A DNA stretch of 64,000 nt from Pseudomonas oryzihabitans (GTDB lineage Bacteria > Pseudomonadota > Gammaproteobacteria > Pseudomonadales > Pseudomonadaceae). The stretch spans positions 1,764,001-1,828,000 of the forward strand of contig NZ_CP017024.1 of assembly GCF_014522265.1 (NCBI RefSeq). Direction: 5' to 3'. Every line of letters begins with the position of its first letter. Position 1 is the stretch's first letter. Below are positions 43,099 through 52,152 of the stretch, piece by piece. The position numbers and the translations under genes were made by a program. The notes under the pieces were generated by a model. That model did not search any database and had not been told where the DNA came from. It saw only the letters and a list, made by a program, of their open reading frames with translations.

Positions 43099-44175
43099 AT
43101 GCGCATAGGCATTCTCACCCACGTGAAACACCCGGTACGCCAGCCCTTCGCCGGTGGTCTCGAAGCCTTCACCTACGACATCACCCTGCAACTGCGCGAG
43201 CGTGGCCACGCGGTGACGCTGTTCGCCAGTTCGGCCTCGGCGCCGGAGCTGGAGGTGGTGCCCATCCTCGACGACGGCAACTACGGCACGGACGGCTGCC
43301 GGCGCAAGCGCAACGTGCTCAGCTCCGAGTACCTCGACGAGCACCACGGCTATCTCGACTGCCTGCAGCGCATCGATGGCCATGGCTTCGACGTCATCTT
43401 CAACAATGCCCTGCACTATGTCCCGGTGACCATGTCAGGGCTGATCCGCACGCCCATGCTCACGGTGCTGCACACCCCGCCGTTCTTCGAACTGATCAAC
43501 GCCATCGGCGAATTGCACAAGCGCGGTGGCGGCCACTACTGCACCGTCTCCCAGGCCAATGCCGACAACTGGGCGCATCTGGCGCCGGCCTGCCACGTGA
43601 TTCCCAACGGCATCGACCTCGACGCCTGGCGCCCGCGCGCTACGCCGATCGGCGACCATGCCCTCTGGTTCGGCCGCCTGGTGCCGGACAAGGGGCCGCA
43701 CCTGGCGCTGGATGCCGCGCGCGAGGCCGGCGTACCCCTGCGCCTGGCCGGCCAGGCCACCGACGAGCGCTATTTCCGCCAGGAGATCGCGCCGCGCCTG
43801 GGCGAGCAGGCCGTCTACCTCGGGCACCTGGACCGTACCGCCCTGGCGGTCGAAGTCGCCCAGGCCCGTGCGTGCCTGGTCACGCCCTGCTGGGACGAAC
43901 CCTTCGGCCTGATCGTCGCCGAGGCCCTGGCCTGCGGCACGCCGGTCGCCGCCTTTGCCCGCGGTGCCCTGCCGGAACTGCTCACCGCCGAGACCGGTGC
44001 CCTGGCCCCGCCGGGCGATGTGCCGGCCCTGGCGGCGGCCCTGCGCGAAGCCCTGTCGCTGTCCCGTGACGCCTGCCGGGCGCGGGCCGAGGCGCAGTGG
44101 AGCCACCGGCTGATGATCGACCGCTACGAGCGCCTGCTCGCCGATGTCGCCGCCGGCCGGGTGGCCCGTGGCTAG
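43099..44175 (+). CDS. GT4-family (GT-B) glycosyltransferase
   Basis: A 358-residue glycosyltransferase. The N-terminal Rossmann domain (about 1-165) starts MRIGILTHVKHPVRQPFAGG, with the glycine-rich loop FAGGLEAF. The C-terminal domain (about 170-350) has LWFGRLVPDKGPHLALDAA and the donor-site motif CWDEPFGLIVAEALACGTPV (E-x7-E). It is the first of three overlapping or nearly overlapping transferase genes with no sugar-nucleotide synthesis, flippase or polymerase genes nearby. The acceptor and donor are unknown. Confidence 0.9.
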   Translation: MRIGILTHVKHPVRQPFAGGLEAFTYDITLQLRERGHAVTLFASSASAPELEVVPILDDGNYGTDGCRRKRNVLSSEYLDEHHGYLDCLQRIDGHGFDVIFNNALHYVPVTMSGLIRTPMLTVLHTPPFFELINAIGELHKRGGGHYCTVSQANADNWAHLAPACHVIPNGIDLDAWRPRATPIGDHALWFGRLVPDKGPHLALDAAREAGVPLRLAGQATDERYFRQEIAPRLGEQAVYLGHLDRTALAVEVAQARACLVTPCWDEPFGLIVAEALACGTPVAAFARGALPELLTAETGALAPPGDVPALAAALREALSLSRDACRARAEAQWSHRLMIDRYERLLADVAAGRVARG

Positions 44176-44182
44176 ACCGCCC

Positions 44183-45220
44183 GTGACTGAGCTGAACATC
44201 GGTTACTACGCCCACCATCATGGCGCCGGCCACGTGACCCGCGCCCTGGCCATCGCCGCTGCTTTCGACGGCCCTTTGACCCTGTTCGGCAGTCGCCTGC
44301 CCGAGCAGGTGGCGCTGCCCAACGTCCGGCTCTGTCCGCTGCCGCCCGACGTGGCCCCTGGCGTCGAAGGCGAAGCCTTCGCCTGCCTGCACTATGCGCC
44401 ACTCGGCGTGGCAGGGTTGCGCGAGCGCATGGGCCTGCTGGTGGACTGGTTCCGCCGCGCCTGGCCCTGCCTGCTGGTGGTCGACGTCTCGGTGGAGGTG
44501 GCCCTGCTGGCCCGGCTGTGCGGCGTGCCGACAATCTACCTGCGCCAGCGCGGCAGTCGCTTCGATGCCGCCCACGAACTGGCCTACGCCAGTGCCAGTC
44601 GCCTGCTGGCGCCCTATCCGCAATGCCTGGAAGAGCCTGCCACCCCGGCTTCCTGGCGGGCCAAGACCTGCTATGCCGGCAGCCTGTCGCGCTATGCCGG
44701 GCCGCAACCCGACCGCCTCCGCGAGCCCGGCACGGTCACCGTCATCGCCGGCCATGGCGGCACCGCTTTCGGTCGCGCGCGGCTGGTCGCGGCGGCCCGG
44801 GCCTGTCCCGACTGGCGCTGGACGGTACTGGGTCCGGTGCTGGACGACGCGACCGAGGCGCCGGCCAATCTGAGCTTCCTGGGCAGCGTCGCCGATCCCG
44901 CACCCTGGCTGACCCGCGCCGAGCTGGTGGTCGGCTCGGCGGGTGACAGCCTGGTGGCGGAACTGGCCGACCTGCGCTGTCGTTTCCTCTGTCTGCCGGA
45001 TGCCCGGCCCTTCGACGAGCAACTGTCCACCGGGCGCCTGCTGGCCGCGCAGGGCCTGGCGGTCACCTGCGAAAGCTGGCCCGTCGACGACGCCTGGCCG
45101 GAACTGCTGGCCAGGACCCGCGGACTCGATCCCGAGGGCTGGATGGCAGTAAGCGACGGCACGGGTGCCCAGCGCGCCGCTGCCTGTATTCGGCAGGTCG
45201 CCCAGGAGGTGCTGGCATGA
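44183..45220 (+). CDS. MurG/GT28-like glycosyltransferase
   Basis: A protein of 345 residues from GTG 44183 (MTELNIGYYAHHHGAGH). GTG 44168 and ATG 44144 are alternatives in frame inside the end of the previous gene. The N-terminus HHHGAGHVTRALAIA matches the glycine loop of MurG/GT28-like enzymes that process a donor on one face of the membrane. The C-terminal half has VTVIAGHGGTAFGRARLVAA and VVGSAGDSLVAELADLRCRFLCLPDARPFDEQ, the UDP-sugar-site region. The stop overlaps the next start as ATGA. The reaction is not known. Confidence 0.85.
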   Translation: MTELNIGYYAHHHGAGHVTRALAIAAAFDGPLTLFGSRLPEQVALPNVRLCPLPPDVAPGVEGEAFACLHYAPLGVAGLRERMGLLVDWFRRAWPCLLVVDVSVEVALLARLCGVPTIYLRQRGSRFDAAHELAYASASRLLAPYPQCLEEPATPASWRAKTCYAGSLSRYAGPQPDRLREPGTVTVIAGHGGTAFGRARLVAAARACPDWRWTVLGPVLDDATEAPANLSFLGSVADPAPWLTRAELVVGSAGDSLVAELADLRCRFLCLPDARPFDEQLSTGRLLAAQGLAVTCESWPVDDAWPELLARTRGLDPEGWMAVSDGTGAQRAAACIRQVAQEVLA

Positions 45221-46059
45221 TCGTCCTGACCCTGGTCAAAGGTCGCGAGCGGCAACTGGCCAATCTCATCCGTGGGCTGGAATTGGCACCGACGCCTCCG
45301 GCGGCCCTGGTGGTGGTGCAGATGAACGAGCCGCCGCGTGCGCTGCACAGCTTAGGCTTTCCGATTCAGGTGCTTGGCGTGGCAGGCGACGGCATCCTGC
45401 CCCTGGCCGCCGCACGCAATGCCGCCGTAGCCGCCGCACCAGGCGAGGACCTGGTGTTTCTCGACGTGGACTGCATCCCCGCGCCCGGATTGCTCGATGC
45501 CTATCGCCAGGCGCTGACCACGCGCCCCGAGGCCCTGCACCAGGGCTTCGTCCACTACCTGCCGGCTGGAATCGCGGAAGGCGACTGGACACCGGAGGAG
45601 CTGCTCGCCAGCGGTGTCGTCCATCCCCTGCACCGGGAGCGTCCACCGGGCGAGGCGATTCCCCATCCGCTGTTCTGGTCGCTCAACTTCGCCTGTACCC
45701 GCGCCACCTTCGGTCGCATCGGCGGCTTCGACGAGGGTTATCGCGGCTATGGCGGCGAGGACACCGACTTCGCCTTTCGCGCCCGCGAGGCGGGGGTGCC
45801 CGTCTATCAGGTCGAGGCGCGCGCTTTCCATCAGTACCATCCGACCTATCACCCACCGCTCAATCATTTCGCCAGCATCCTGGAGAACGCCCGGCGCTTC
45901 CAGGCGCGCTGGGGGCTGTGGCCCATGGATGGCTGGCTACGCGAATTCGCCGCCGCCGGCTTCATCCGTTTCGATGAAAGCCGCGGGATAGAGGAACTCA
46001 GGATGCCCACGGCCGCCGAGATCGCCGCCTGCCGGGATGCCTCGGGTTCCGGCTTCTGA
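45217..46059 (+). CDS. GT-A fold glycosyltransferase (family 2 / galactosyltransferase-like)
   Basis: A 280-residue transferase with a GT-A fold. It contains LAAARNAAVAAAPGEDLVFLDVDCIP (in part), where DVD is the metal/nucleotide-binding DxD motif. FDEGYRGYGGEDTDFAFRAREAG is the acceptor/catalytic ED region typical of chondroitin-synthase-like and galactosyltransferase C-terminal domains. No membrane segment is present, so it is cytoplasmic. Its ATG overlaps the previous stop by four bases. Together the three genes look like one operon making a short oligosaccharide on an unidentified acceptor. Confidence 0.9.
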   Translation: MIVLTLVKGRERQLANLIRGLELAPTPPAALVVVQMNEPPRALHSLGFPIQVLGVAGDGILPLAAARNAAVAAAPGEDLVFLDVDCIPAPGLLDAYRQALTTRPEALHQGFVHYLPAGIAEGDWTPEELLASGVVHPLHRERPPGEAIPHPLFWSLNFACTRATFGRIGGFDEGYRGYGGEDTDFAFRAREAGVPVYQVEARAFHQYHPTYHPPLNHFASILENARRFQARWGLWPMDGWLREFAAAGFIRFDESRGIEELRMPTAAEIAACRDASGSGF

Positions 46060-46101
46060 CGTCAGGGCGCAACCAACCCGGCTGCTGCCACTCTGAAGGT
46101 A

Positions 46102-46147
46102 GGGCGGACCTGCAAAGCCGCCGGGTGCGGGCCGGGCAGGTCCGCCC
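46102..46147. repeat. Inverted repeat with exact 12-bp arms upstream of yihY
   Basis: GGGCGGACCTGC at 46102-46113 pairs exactly with GCAGGTCCGCCC at 46136-46147 around a 22-bp G+C-rich loop. The 5' flank GGTAGGGCGGAC resembles the GTAGGGTGGA-type intergenic repeats of pseudomonads. It may end transcription from the glycosyltransferase genes. Confidence 0.6.
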
Positions 46148-46185
46148 CAGGAATCCTTCGTGAGGAACGTTCGTCAGGAGCCGTC

Positions 46186-47337
46186 ATGTCCTTGTTTGCC
46201 TTCAGCCTGCGCGGCGTTTCGCCGTTCACCCTCATCAAGCGTGCCGTCCAGGAATTCGTGGCCGACGACATGCCCACCTATGCAGCGGCACTGGCCTACC
46301 AGATGCTGTTTTCGCTGTTTCCCTTCCTGCTGTTCCTGATCGCCCTGATCGGTTTCCTGCACCTGCCGGACTTCTTCACCTTCCTGCGCGAACAGGCCGC
46401 CTACCTGCTGCCGCCCACCGCCCTGGATACGGTCAATCCCATCATCGACCAGTTGCAGACGCAGAAGGGCGGCCTGCTGTCCTTCAGTATCATCGTCGCG
46501 CTCTGGTCCGCGTCCGGTGGCTTCCGCTCGCTGATGACCGCCATGAACAGCGCCTATGACGTGGTGGAAAGCCGTCCGGCCTGGAAGCGCATTCCGCTGT
46601 CGGTGCTGCACACCATCGGCCTCGCCGGAATCCTGCTCAGCGCTGCGGCGTTGATGGTGCTCGGGCCCCAGGTGATGAACTGGCTAGCTGCCTACGTGGG
46701 GCTGGAGGACTACATGGTGACCCTCTGGGCGCTGATCCGCTGGCCACTGGCGGTGGCCCTGCTGATGATCGCCGTGGCGGCGCTCTACTACGTCACCCCG
46801 GACGTGAAGCAGAGCTTCCGCTTCATCACCCCCGGCTCGGTGCTGGCGGTGGTGGTCTGGATCCTGGCATCCCTGGGCTTTGGCTACTATGTGCAGAACT
46901 TCGCCAACTACAACGCCACCTACGGCAGCATCGGCGCCATCATCGTGCTGTTGCTGTACTTCTATCTGTCTTCAGCGGTGCTGCTGTTCGGCGCGGAGAT
47001 CAATGCGGTGATCGAACACCACAGCGACGACGGCAAGGAAAAGGGCGAGAAGACGCCAGGCGATGGGGCGTGGAAGCCGACGAAGAGATTCAGGCGGGGC
47101 AGGACGAGGGCGCCCAGCATGAAGGCGTCCTGGGTGAAGCCCGGGTGGTGCAACGACCGAACGGTCGCACCTGAGGTACGGTGGATATCGGCGCCAGCCT
47201 TGTCCACCGTTCACCAGCGACCCTGCTTGTGGAAAACGCCAAGCGATTTTCCACGCTACGGGTCTGGGTTTTCGGACTATCGCGGCCATGGCCGCGATCG
47301 AAGCAGGACGAAAACGCCTTACTTCGCCTTGCCCTGA
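46186..47337 (+). CDS. YihY/virulence-factor BrkB family membrane protein with abnormal C-terminal extension
   Basis: A membrane protein of 383 residues. Residues 1-285 form the YihY/BrkB family core, with [20 protein letters not shown] near the start and about six hydrophobic segments. The core ends with [16 protein letters not shown], near where family members usually stop. The next approximately 95 residues (rich in Arg, Pro, Ser, Trp) look like translated non-coding DNA, and the frame runs 19 bp into the 3' end of the convergent gpmA gene. A lost stop codon or a frameshift near 47040-47080 is likely. The family's function is unsettled (lipid or efflux roles have been proposed). Confidence 0.85.
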   Translation: MSLFAFSLRGVSPFTLIKRAVQEFVADDMPTYAAALAYQMLFSLFPFLLFLIALIGFLHLPDFFTFLREQAAYLLPPTALDTVNPIIDQLQTQKGGLLSFSIIVALWSASGGFRSLMTAMNSAYDVVESRPAWKRIPLSVLHTIGLAGILLSAAALMVLGPQVMNWLAAYVGLEDYMVTLWALIRWPLAVALLMIAVAALYYVTPDVKQSFRFITPGSVLAVVVWILASLGFGYYVQNFANYNATYGSIGAIIVLLLYFYLSSAVLLFGAEINAVIEHHSDDGKEKGEKTPGDGAWKPTKRFRRGRTRAPSMKASWVKPGWCNDRTVAPEVRWISAPALSTVHQRPCLWKTPSDFPRYGSGFSDYRGHGRDRSRTKTPYFALP

Positions 47338-48065
47338 TTGGCCACCGCGGCCATTTTGGCAGCGACCTCGTCCGGGTCGGCCAGGTAGTAGTGCTTGGTG
47401 GGCTTGAGATTCTCGTCGAACTCGTACACCAGCGGCACGCCGTTGGGGATGTTGAGGCTGACGATGTCGCTGTCGGAGATATTGTCCAGGTACTTGATCA
47501 GGGCACGCATGGAGTTGCCATGGGCGACCACCAGCACGCGCTGGCCACTGCGGATGGCCGGGGCCAGGACTTCGTTCCAGTAGGGCAGCACGCGCTCGAC
47601 GCAATCCTTGAGGCATTCGGTGCGCGGCACCTGATCCAGCGACAGACCGGCATAGCGCGGATCGGCGGCCAGGGCCTGCTGCTCCTCGACGCTCTGCTCG
47701 GGCGGCGGCACGTCGTAGCTGCGGCGCCAGACCAGTACCTGCTCTTCGCCGTACTTGGCCGCGGTCTCTGACTTGTTGAGGCCGGTCAGGCCACCATAGT
47801 GACGCTCATTGAGGCGCCAGTCGCTCACCACCGGCAGCCACATCTGGTCCATGCCTTCCTGCACGTGCCAGAGGGTCCGCACGGCGCGCTTGAGCACCGA
47901 GACATGGGCCACGTCAAAGAGGAAGCCGGCGTCCTTGAGCGCTTGGCCGCCTTCGTGGGCCTCGCGGATCCCCTGTTCGGTCAGATCCACATCCGCCCAG
48001 CCACTGAAGCGGTTTTCCAGGTTCCACGCCGACTGGCCATGGCGGATGAATACGACTTGCGACAT
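47319..48065 (-). CDS. gpmA: 2,3-bisphosphoglycerate-dependent phosphoglycerate mutase
   Basis: A 248-residue glycolytic/gluconeogenic enzyme interconverting 3- and 2-phosphoglycerate. The phosphohistidine motif is [18 protein letters not shown] (His at about residue 9). The second catalytic His lies in [17 protein letters not shown] (about 184). Length and the stretch [17 protein letters not shown] fit GpmA. ATG 48065 follows a GGAGG site. Pseudomonads usually rely on the cofactor-independent GpmI, so this may be a second isozyme. Its last codons overlap the extended yihY frame. Confidence 0.95.
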   Translation of the reverse strand: MSQVVFIRHGQSAWNLENRFSGWADVDLTEQGIREAHEGGQALKDAGFLFDVAHVSVLKRAVRTLWHVQEGMDQMWLPVVSDWRLNERHYGGLTGLNKSETAAKYGEEQVLVWRRSYDVPPPEQSVEEQQALAADPRYAGLSLDQVPRTECLKDCVERVLPYWNEVLAPAIRSGQRVLVVAHGNSMRALIKYLDNISDSDIVSLNIPNGVPLVYEFDENLKPTKHYYLADPDEVAAKMAAVANQGKAK

Positions 48066-48193
48066 GCGACCTCCATCTTGGGATTCATTGTTTGGCTCAC
48101 GCCTACGCGAAGCTGTGCCAAACATACCGCAGATGGAGGCTGCCGGCATGGGCATCACGGAAACCGTGATGCGTCCGGCACTCGTGTGGCGCT

Positions 48194-48421
48194 TCAGGCC
48201 ACCAGGGCGCGACGGGTACGTTCGATGACGCGTTCCAGCCCGGCCGCAGCGTTGTACTGCTCGGGATAGAGACGCTCGCTGCGACAGGCGACACCGCGCT
48301 CGTCGACCACGGTAAAGCTGAAACCGCCCTTGCGCGAAGCCGGGGTGGTGATGCATTGGAACGGTGCAAAGGCCGCTTGAAGGTGTTGCATGGCCGCGAT
48401 GGCCTGATTTTGAATGTTCAT
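48194..48421 (-). CDS. Small conserved-looking protein of unknown function
   Basis: A 75-residue protein starting at ATG 48421, with an AAGGA ribosome site eight bases upstream. The sequence is amphipathic ([18 protein letters not shown], then [20 protein letters not shown]), with a helix-strand-strand-helix look and no signal or membrane segment. The high G+C third position supports coding. No family is recognised. It is in the same direction as gpmA, which starts about 130 bp downstream of its stop. Confidence 0.7.
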   Translation of the reverse strand: MNIQNQAIAAMQHLQAAFAPFQCITTPASRKGGFSFTVVDERGVACRSERLYPEQYNAAAGLERVIERTRRALVA

Positions 48422-48782
48422 CTGTCTATCCTTGGGACCCACGCTCAGTCGGCGCGGTGAAATAACTCCAGCAACCTCGTACCCATAACGGCCGACGGCT
48501 GAATCTCTGGCTGGAGGAAGGCAGCGTGTGGGCAAGATGCCCAGGCATGCAGGTAAGTACTTGGGAAGGCAGGCAACCGGCCGGGCACGAGATTCAGAGG
48601 CCAGGGCGGCAGATCCTGAGCAATCGAGGGATCGGTTTGATCTGGGTGACGCTTGTTTCACGCTGCTACAACGAGCGGAAAGGCGTCCAGCGATTGGGGT
48701 CAGCTTGGTACTAACCCGATCAAGCTAGCAGGATCGATGCCAGCCGTGCAAGCCCGTCGGTCGGCGACGGGCTTGATGGTCA
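48422..48782. other. 361-bp intergenic region
   Basis: No supported gene. Short frames crossing it have no start signals. The only clear element is a perfect 11-bp stem CAAGCCCGTCG/CGACGGGCTTG (48749-48759 with 48765-48775), seven bases beyond the end of the aldo-keto reductase gene on the minus strand and probably its 3' hairpin. A T-run is absent. Confidence 0.6.
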
Positions 48783-49772
48783 CTAGCGCTCGACGAGCTG
48801 CATCCAGGCGGCGGGATAGCGCGTACCGGCCACCTGTTCCGGGGTAAACAGCCGAGCCAATTCGGCGCCCTCGGCTGCGCTCAACTGCACGTCGAGCGCG
48901 GCAAGATTCTCCTGCAGATAACGCCGCTGGCGCGTGCCGGGGATAGGGATGATGTCCTCGCCCTGGGCCAGCACCCAGGCCAGGGCCAGCTGGCCGGGCG
49001 TGACGCCCTTGGCGCCGGCCAGGGCGCGTACCTGTTCCACCAACGCCAGATTGCGCTGGAAATTCTCGCCCTGGAAGCGCGGACTCAGGCGGTGATAGTC
49101 ATCCGCGGCGAAATCCTCCGGTGATTTCAGGGCGCCGGTGAGAAAACCGCGGCCGAGGGGGCTATAGGCCACCAGGGCGACTCCCAGTTCGCGGCAGGTG
49201 GCGAGCACGCCGTGTTCCTGGGGATCGCGTGACCAGAGCGAAAACTCGCTCTGCAGGGCCGCGATGGGATGGACCTGCTGGGCGCGGATCAGGGTCGCGC
49301 TGGAGGCCTCGCTCAGCCCCAGGTAGCGCACCTTGCCGGCCTGCACCAGCTCGGCCATGGCGCCCACCGTGTCTTCGATCGGCACCTCGGGATCGACCCG
49401 GTGCTGGTAGTAGAGATCGAGATGCTCGATGCCCAGCCGGCGCAGACTGCCCTCCACCGCCTGACGCACGTAGTCGGGCCGGCCATTCACCCCACGGGTA
49501 TCAGGATCTTCGCTGCGCACCAGACCGAACTTGCTGGCCAGGAATACCTGCTCGCGGCGTCCGCGCAGGGCTCGGCCCAGCAATTCCTCGTTGTGATGAG
49601 GGCCATAGGCATCGGCGGTATCCAGCAGGGTCACGCCGCGTTCCAGGGCCAGGTCCAGGGTGGCCAGGGCCTCGCTCTCGTCGGTGGCGCCATAGAACTC
49701 GCTCATGCCCATGCAGCCCAGCCCCATGGCGGATACCTGCGGGCCATTGCGGCCCAGTTGTCGTTGCAACAT
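48783..49772 (-). CDS. Aldo/keto reductase
   Basis: A 329-residue NADPH-dependent oxidoreductase of the AKR superfamily (AKR13-like, similar to plant pyridoxal-reductase-like and YajO types). The catalytic tetrad is visible: Asp and Tyr in [15 protein letters not shown], Lys in FLASKFG, and His in LYYQHRVDP. The C-terminal cofactor site is [16 protein letters not shown]. The substrate is unknown. It is divergent from a LysR-type regulator whose start lies 102 bp away, which suggests control by that regulator. Confidence 0.94.
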   Translation of the reverse strand: MLQRQLGRNGPQVSAMGLGCMGMSEFYGATDESEALATLDLALERGVTLLDTADAYGPHHNEELLGRALRGRREQVFLASKFGLVRSEDPDTRGVNGRPDYVRQAVEGSLRRLGIEHLDLYYQHRVDPEVPIEDTVGAMAELVQAGKVRYLGLSEASSATLIRAQQVHPIAALQSEFSLWSRDPQEHGVLATCRELGVALVAYSPLGRGFLTGALKSPEDFAADDYHRLSPRFQGENFQRNLALVEQVRALAGAKGVTPGQLALAWVLAQGEDIIPIPGTRQRRYLQENLAALDVQLSAAEGAELARLFTPEQVAGTRYPAAWMQLVER

Positions 49773-49838
49773 GACGTACGCTCCGTTCGTGAAAGACCAG
49801 GCCAGTCTCGCTATTGAGAGGACGTCAACAAAGCTGCT

Positions 49839-49860
49839 ATCGAGACAGGCAGTATTCGAT
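49839..49860. promoter_or_regulatory. Possible LysR-type binding site
   Basis: ATCGA-N12-TCGAT is a dyad in the divergent aldo-keto reductase/lysR region, 15 bp before the lysR start. It is of the general size of LysR-type boxes. Confidence 0.35.
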
Positions 49861-49874
49861 GGGATTGAAGAGTC

Positions 49875-50789
49875 TTGGACCGATTGGCAGCCATGCGCGG
49901 CTTCGTGCGGATCGTCGAGCGCCGCTCCTTCAGCCGGGCGGCCGCCGATCTTGGCCTGTCACCCGCAATGGCGACCCTGCTGGTGCAGCAGCTGGAAGCC
50001 CATCTGGGCGTGACGCTGCTGCATCGCACCACCCGGCGGGTCAGTCCGACCCTGGACGGCGCCGCCTACTACGAGCGCTGCGTCGGCTGGCTGGCCGAGC
50101 TGGATGACATCGAAGGCGCCTTCAGCCAGCGGCGGCGTCAGCCACGCGGTCGGCTGCGCGTCGATCTGCCCGGTACCCTGGGGCGGGCGCTGGTGATACC
50201 GGCGCTGCCGGACTTCTGTCGCCGCTATCCCGAACTGGAGCTGGTCGTCAGCTCCGACGATCGACCGGTGGACGTGATCGGCGAGGGCATCGACTGCGTG
50301 CTGCGCAGCGGACCCCTGCTCGACGAAGGCCTGGCCGACCAGGCGCTCGGCGAGTTGGTGCAGGTGACCTGTGCCAGTCCGGACTACCTGGCGCACCAGG
50401 GCCGGCCGGACAGCCTGGCGGATCTCGCCCAGCACCAGCTGGTGCACTACCGCTCCCAGCGCAGCGGTCGTCGGCTGCCCTTCGAATTCCGGCACGAGGG
50501 TGAGCTGTACTGCCTGGATCAGCCCGGACGCCTGACCCTCAGCGGCGCCGACGTCTATGTCGGTGCCGCCCTGGCCGGGCTGGGCCTGATCCAGGCGCCG
50601 CGCTATCACGTGGCGGCGGATCTGGCGGCCGGCCGGCTGTGCGAAGTCCTGCCCGACCAGCCACCGCCGGACTTGCCGCTGGCGGCGGTCTACCCCCTGG
50701 CCAGCCAGACCTCGCCGCGGGTACGCGCCTGGGTCGAGTGGCTGCAGGAGGTGTTCGCCGCCGTGGATCCGGCCTGGCTGCGCCGCTGA
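49875..50789 (+). CDS. LysR-family transcriptional regulator
   Basis: A 304-residue regulator. The N-terminal winged helix is at residues 1-60 ([28 protein letters not shown] in part), and the effector domain is at about 90-295. It starts at TTG 49875 giving [15 protein letters not shown], which is where this family begins; ATG 49893 would cut into the first helix. It is divergent from the aldo-keto reductase gene and so its probable regulator. The effector is unknown. Confidence 0.92.
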   Translation: MDRLAAMRGFVRIVERRSFSRAAADLGLSPAMATLLVQQLEAHLGVTLLHRTTRRVSPTLDGAAYYERCVGWLAELDDIEGAFSQRRRQPRGRLRVDLPGTLGRALVIPALPDFCRRYPELELVVSSDDRPVDVIGEGIDCVLRSGPLLDEGLADQALGELVQVTCASPDYLAHQGRPDSLADLAQHQLVHYRSQRSGRRLPFEFRHEGELYCLDQPGRLTLSGADVYVGAALAGLGLIQAPRYHVAADLAAGRLCEVLPDQPPPDLPLAAVYPLASQTSPRVRAWVEWLQEVFAAVDPAWLRR

Positions 50790-50797
50790 AGCGAACG

Positions 50798-52141
50798 CTA
50801 TTTACCCGCTTCGCGCGGCTCTGGCTGACCATGACCGAAGGCCTGGCCGAGATCGTCCCCGGAGGTGGTGCGCGTATCGTCGGTACGCCACTTGGCGACC
50901 TCGGCGGCGCTGACCGGGGCGGCGTCGTTGCCCCAGCTGGCGCGGATGAAGCTGACCACGTCGGCCACCTGGGCATCGTTCAGGCGCCAGCCGAAGGGCG
51001 GCATGACGATCATCGACGGCGCGGTGTGCAGGCCGGGCAGGGTGCCGCCCTTGAGCACGATGTTGATCAGCGAACTGGCATCGGCCGTACGCAGCACCGG
51101 ATTGCCGGCCAGCGCCGGGAATACCCGGTCGTAACCCTGGCCATCGGTGCGGTGGCAGGCGGCGCAGTTGTCCACATAGACCTGGGCGCCCCGGGCACTG
51201 TCATCGCCGCGCCAGAGCGCCGCGGCGGCACGTCCGTCGGCCTGGAAGGGCGCATCGTGCGGATCCCTGGCTGGCAAGGTCTTGAGGTACCGGGCGATGG
51301 CCTGCAGGTCGGCGTCGCTCAGGTACTGCAGGCTGTGCTGCACCACCTCGGTCATGCCGCCGAACACGGCGCTGTCGGCGGAGCGCCCGGTCTTGAGGAA
51401 TTGCACCAGCTGCGCTTCGCTCCAGCGACCCAGGCCGTCGCGCTGGTCGCCGCGCAGATTCTTGGCGATCCAGCCTTCCAGGGGTGCGCTGCCGGCCAGG
51501 AAATCCTTGCCATCGGCAGGGGAGAGGGCCTTTTCCTGCATGGTGAAGGCGCGTGGCGTGTGGCAGGCGCCACAGTGGCCGAGGCCTTCCACCAGATAGG
51601 CACCACGCGCCACCACCGGATCCTGGTCCGGCGCGGGCTGGAATTGCACCACCTCGGGCGCGAACAGCTGGCGCCAGATCGCCAGGGGCCAGCGCATGGA
51701 CAGCGGCCAGGGGATATCGCTATCGCGATTGGCCTGCTCGACCGGCGTCACGCCGTGCATGAAGTAGGCATAGAGGGCGCGCATGTCGCCCTCGCTGACC
51801 CGGGCATAGGAGGGGTAGGGCATGGCCGGATAGAGGGTATGACCCTCCTTGGCTATACCCTCGCGAATGGCTGCATCGAAGTCGGCATAGCTGTAGGCGC
51901 CGATGCCGGTCTGCCGATCCGGGGTGATGTTGGTGGAATAGAGGGTGCCGATGGGCGTCTGCATGGGCAGACCACCGGCGAAGGGCTGGCCGCCCGGCGC
52001 CGTGTGGCAGGCCACGCAGTCGCCAGCCCGGGCCAGGTATTCGCCTTTCTTGACCAGCGCCGGGTCAGTCTCTTCGGCGGCCTGGGCCGTCATGGCCAGA
52101 CCGGCGCCCAGCAGCAGGGTCGCGAGGGTACGGAGGATCAT
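50798..52141 (-). CDS. Triheme cytochrome c subunit of a membrane sugar/sugar-acid dehydrogenase
   Basis: A 447-residue cytochrome. A signal peptide (MILRTLATLLLGAGLAMTAQA) is followed by three heme c sites: CVACH (about 42), CGACH (about 190) and CAACH (about 330). This matches the cytochrome subunit of gluconate 2-dehydrogenase, 2-ketogluconate dehydrogenase and sorbitol dehydrogenase complexes, which pass electrons to ubiquinone. ATG 52141 has GAGAGG upstream; ATG 52156, overlapping the previous stop, is the alternative. It is the third gene of a three-gene operon. Confidence 0.93.
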   Translation of the reverse strand: MILRTLATLLLGAGLAMTAQAAEETDPALVKKGEYLARAGDCVACHTAPGGQPFAGGLPMQTPIGTLYSTNITPDRQTGIGAYSYADFDAAIREGIAKEGHTLYPAMPYPSYARVSEGDMRALYAYFMHGVTPVEQANRDSDIPWPLSMRWPLAIWRQLFAPEVVQFQPAPDQDPVVARGAYLVEGLGHCGACHTPRAFTMQEKALSPADGKDFLAGSAPLEGWIAKNLRGDQRDGLGRWSEAQLVQFLKTGRSADSAVFGGMTEVVQHSLQYLSDADLQAIARYLKTLPARDPHDAPFQADGRAAAALWRGDDSARGAQVYVDNCAACHRTDGQGYDRVFPALAGNPVLRTADASSLINIVLKGGTLPGLHTAPSMIVMPPFGWRLNDAQVADVVSFIRASWGNDAAPVSAAEVAKWRTDDTRTTSGDDLGQAFGHGQPEPREAGK

Positions 52142-52152
52142 GGGCGCGCCTC

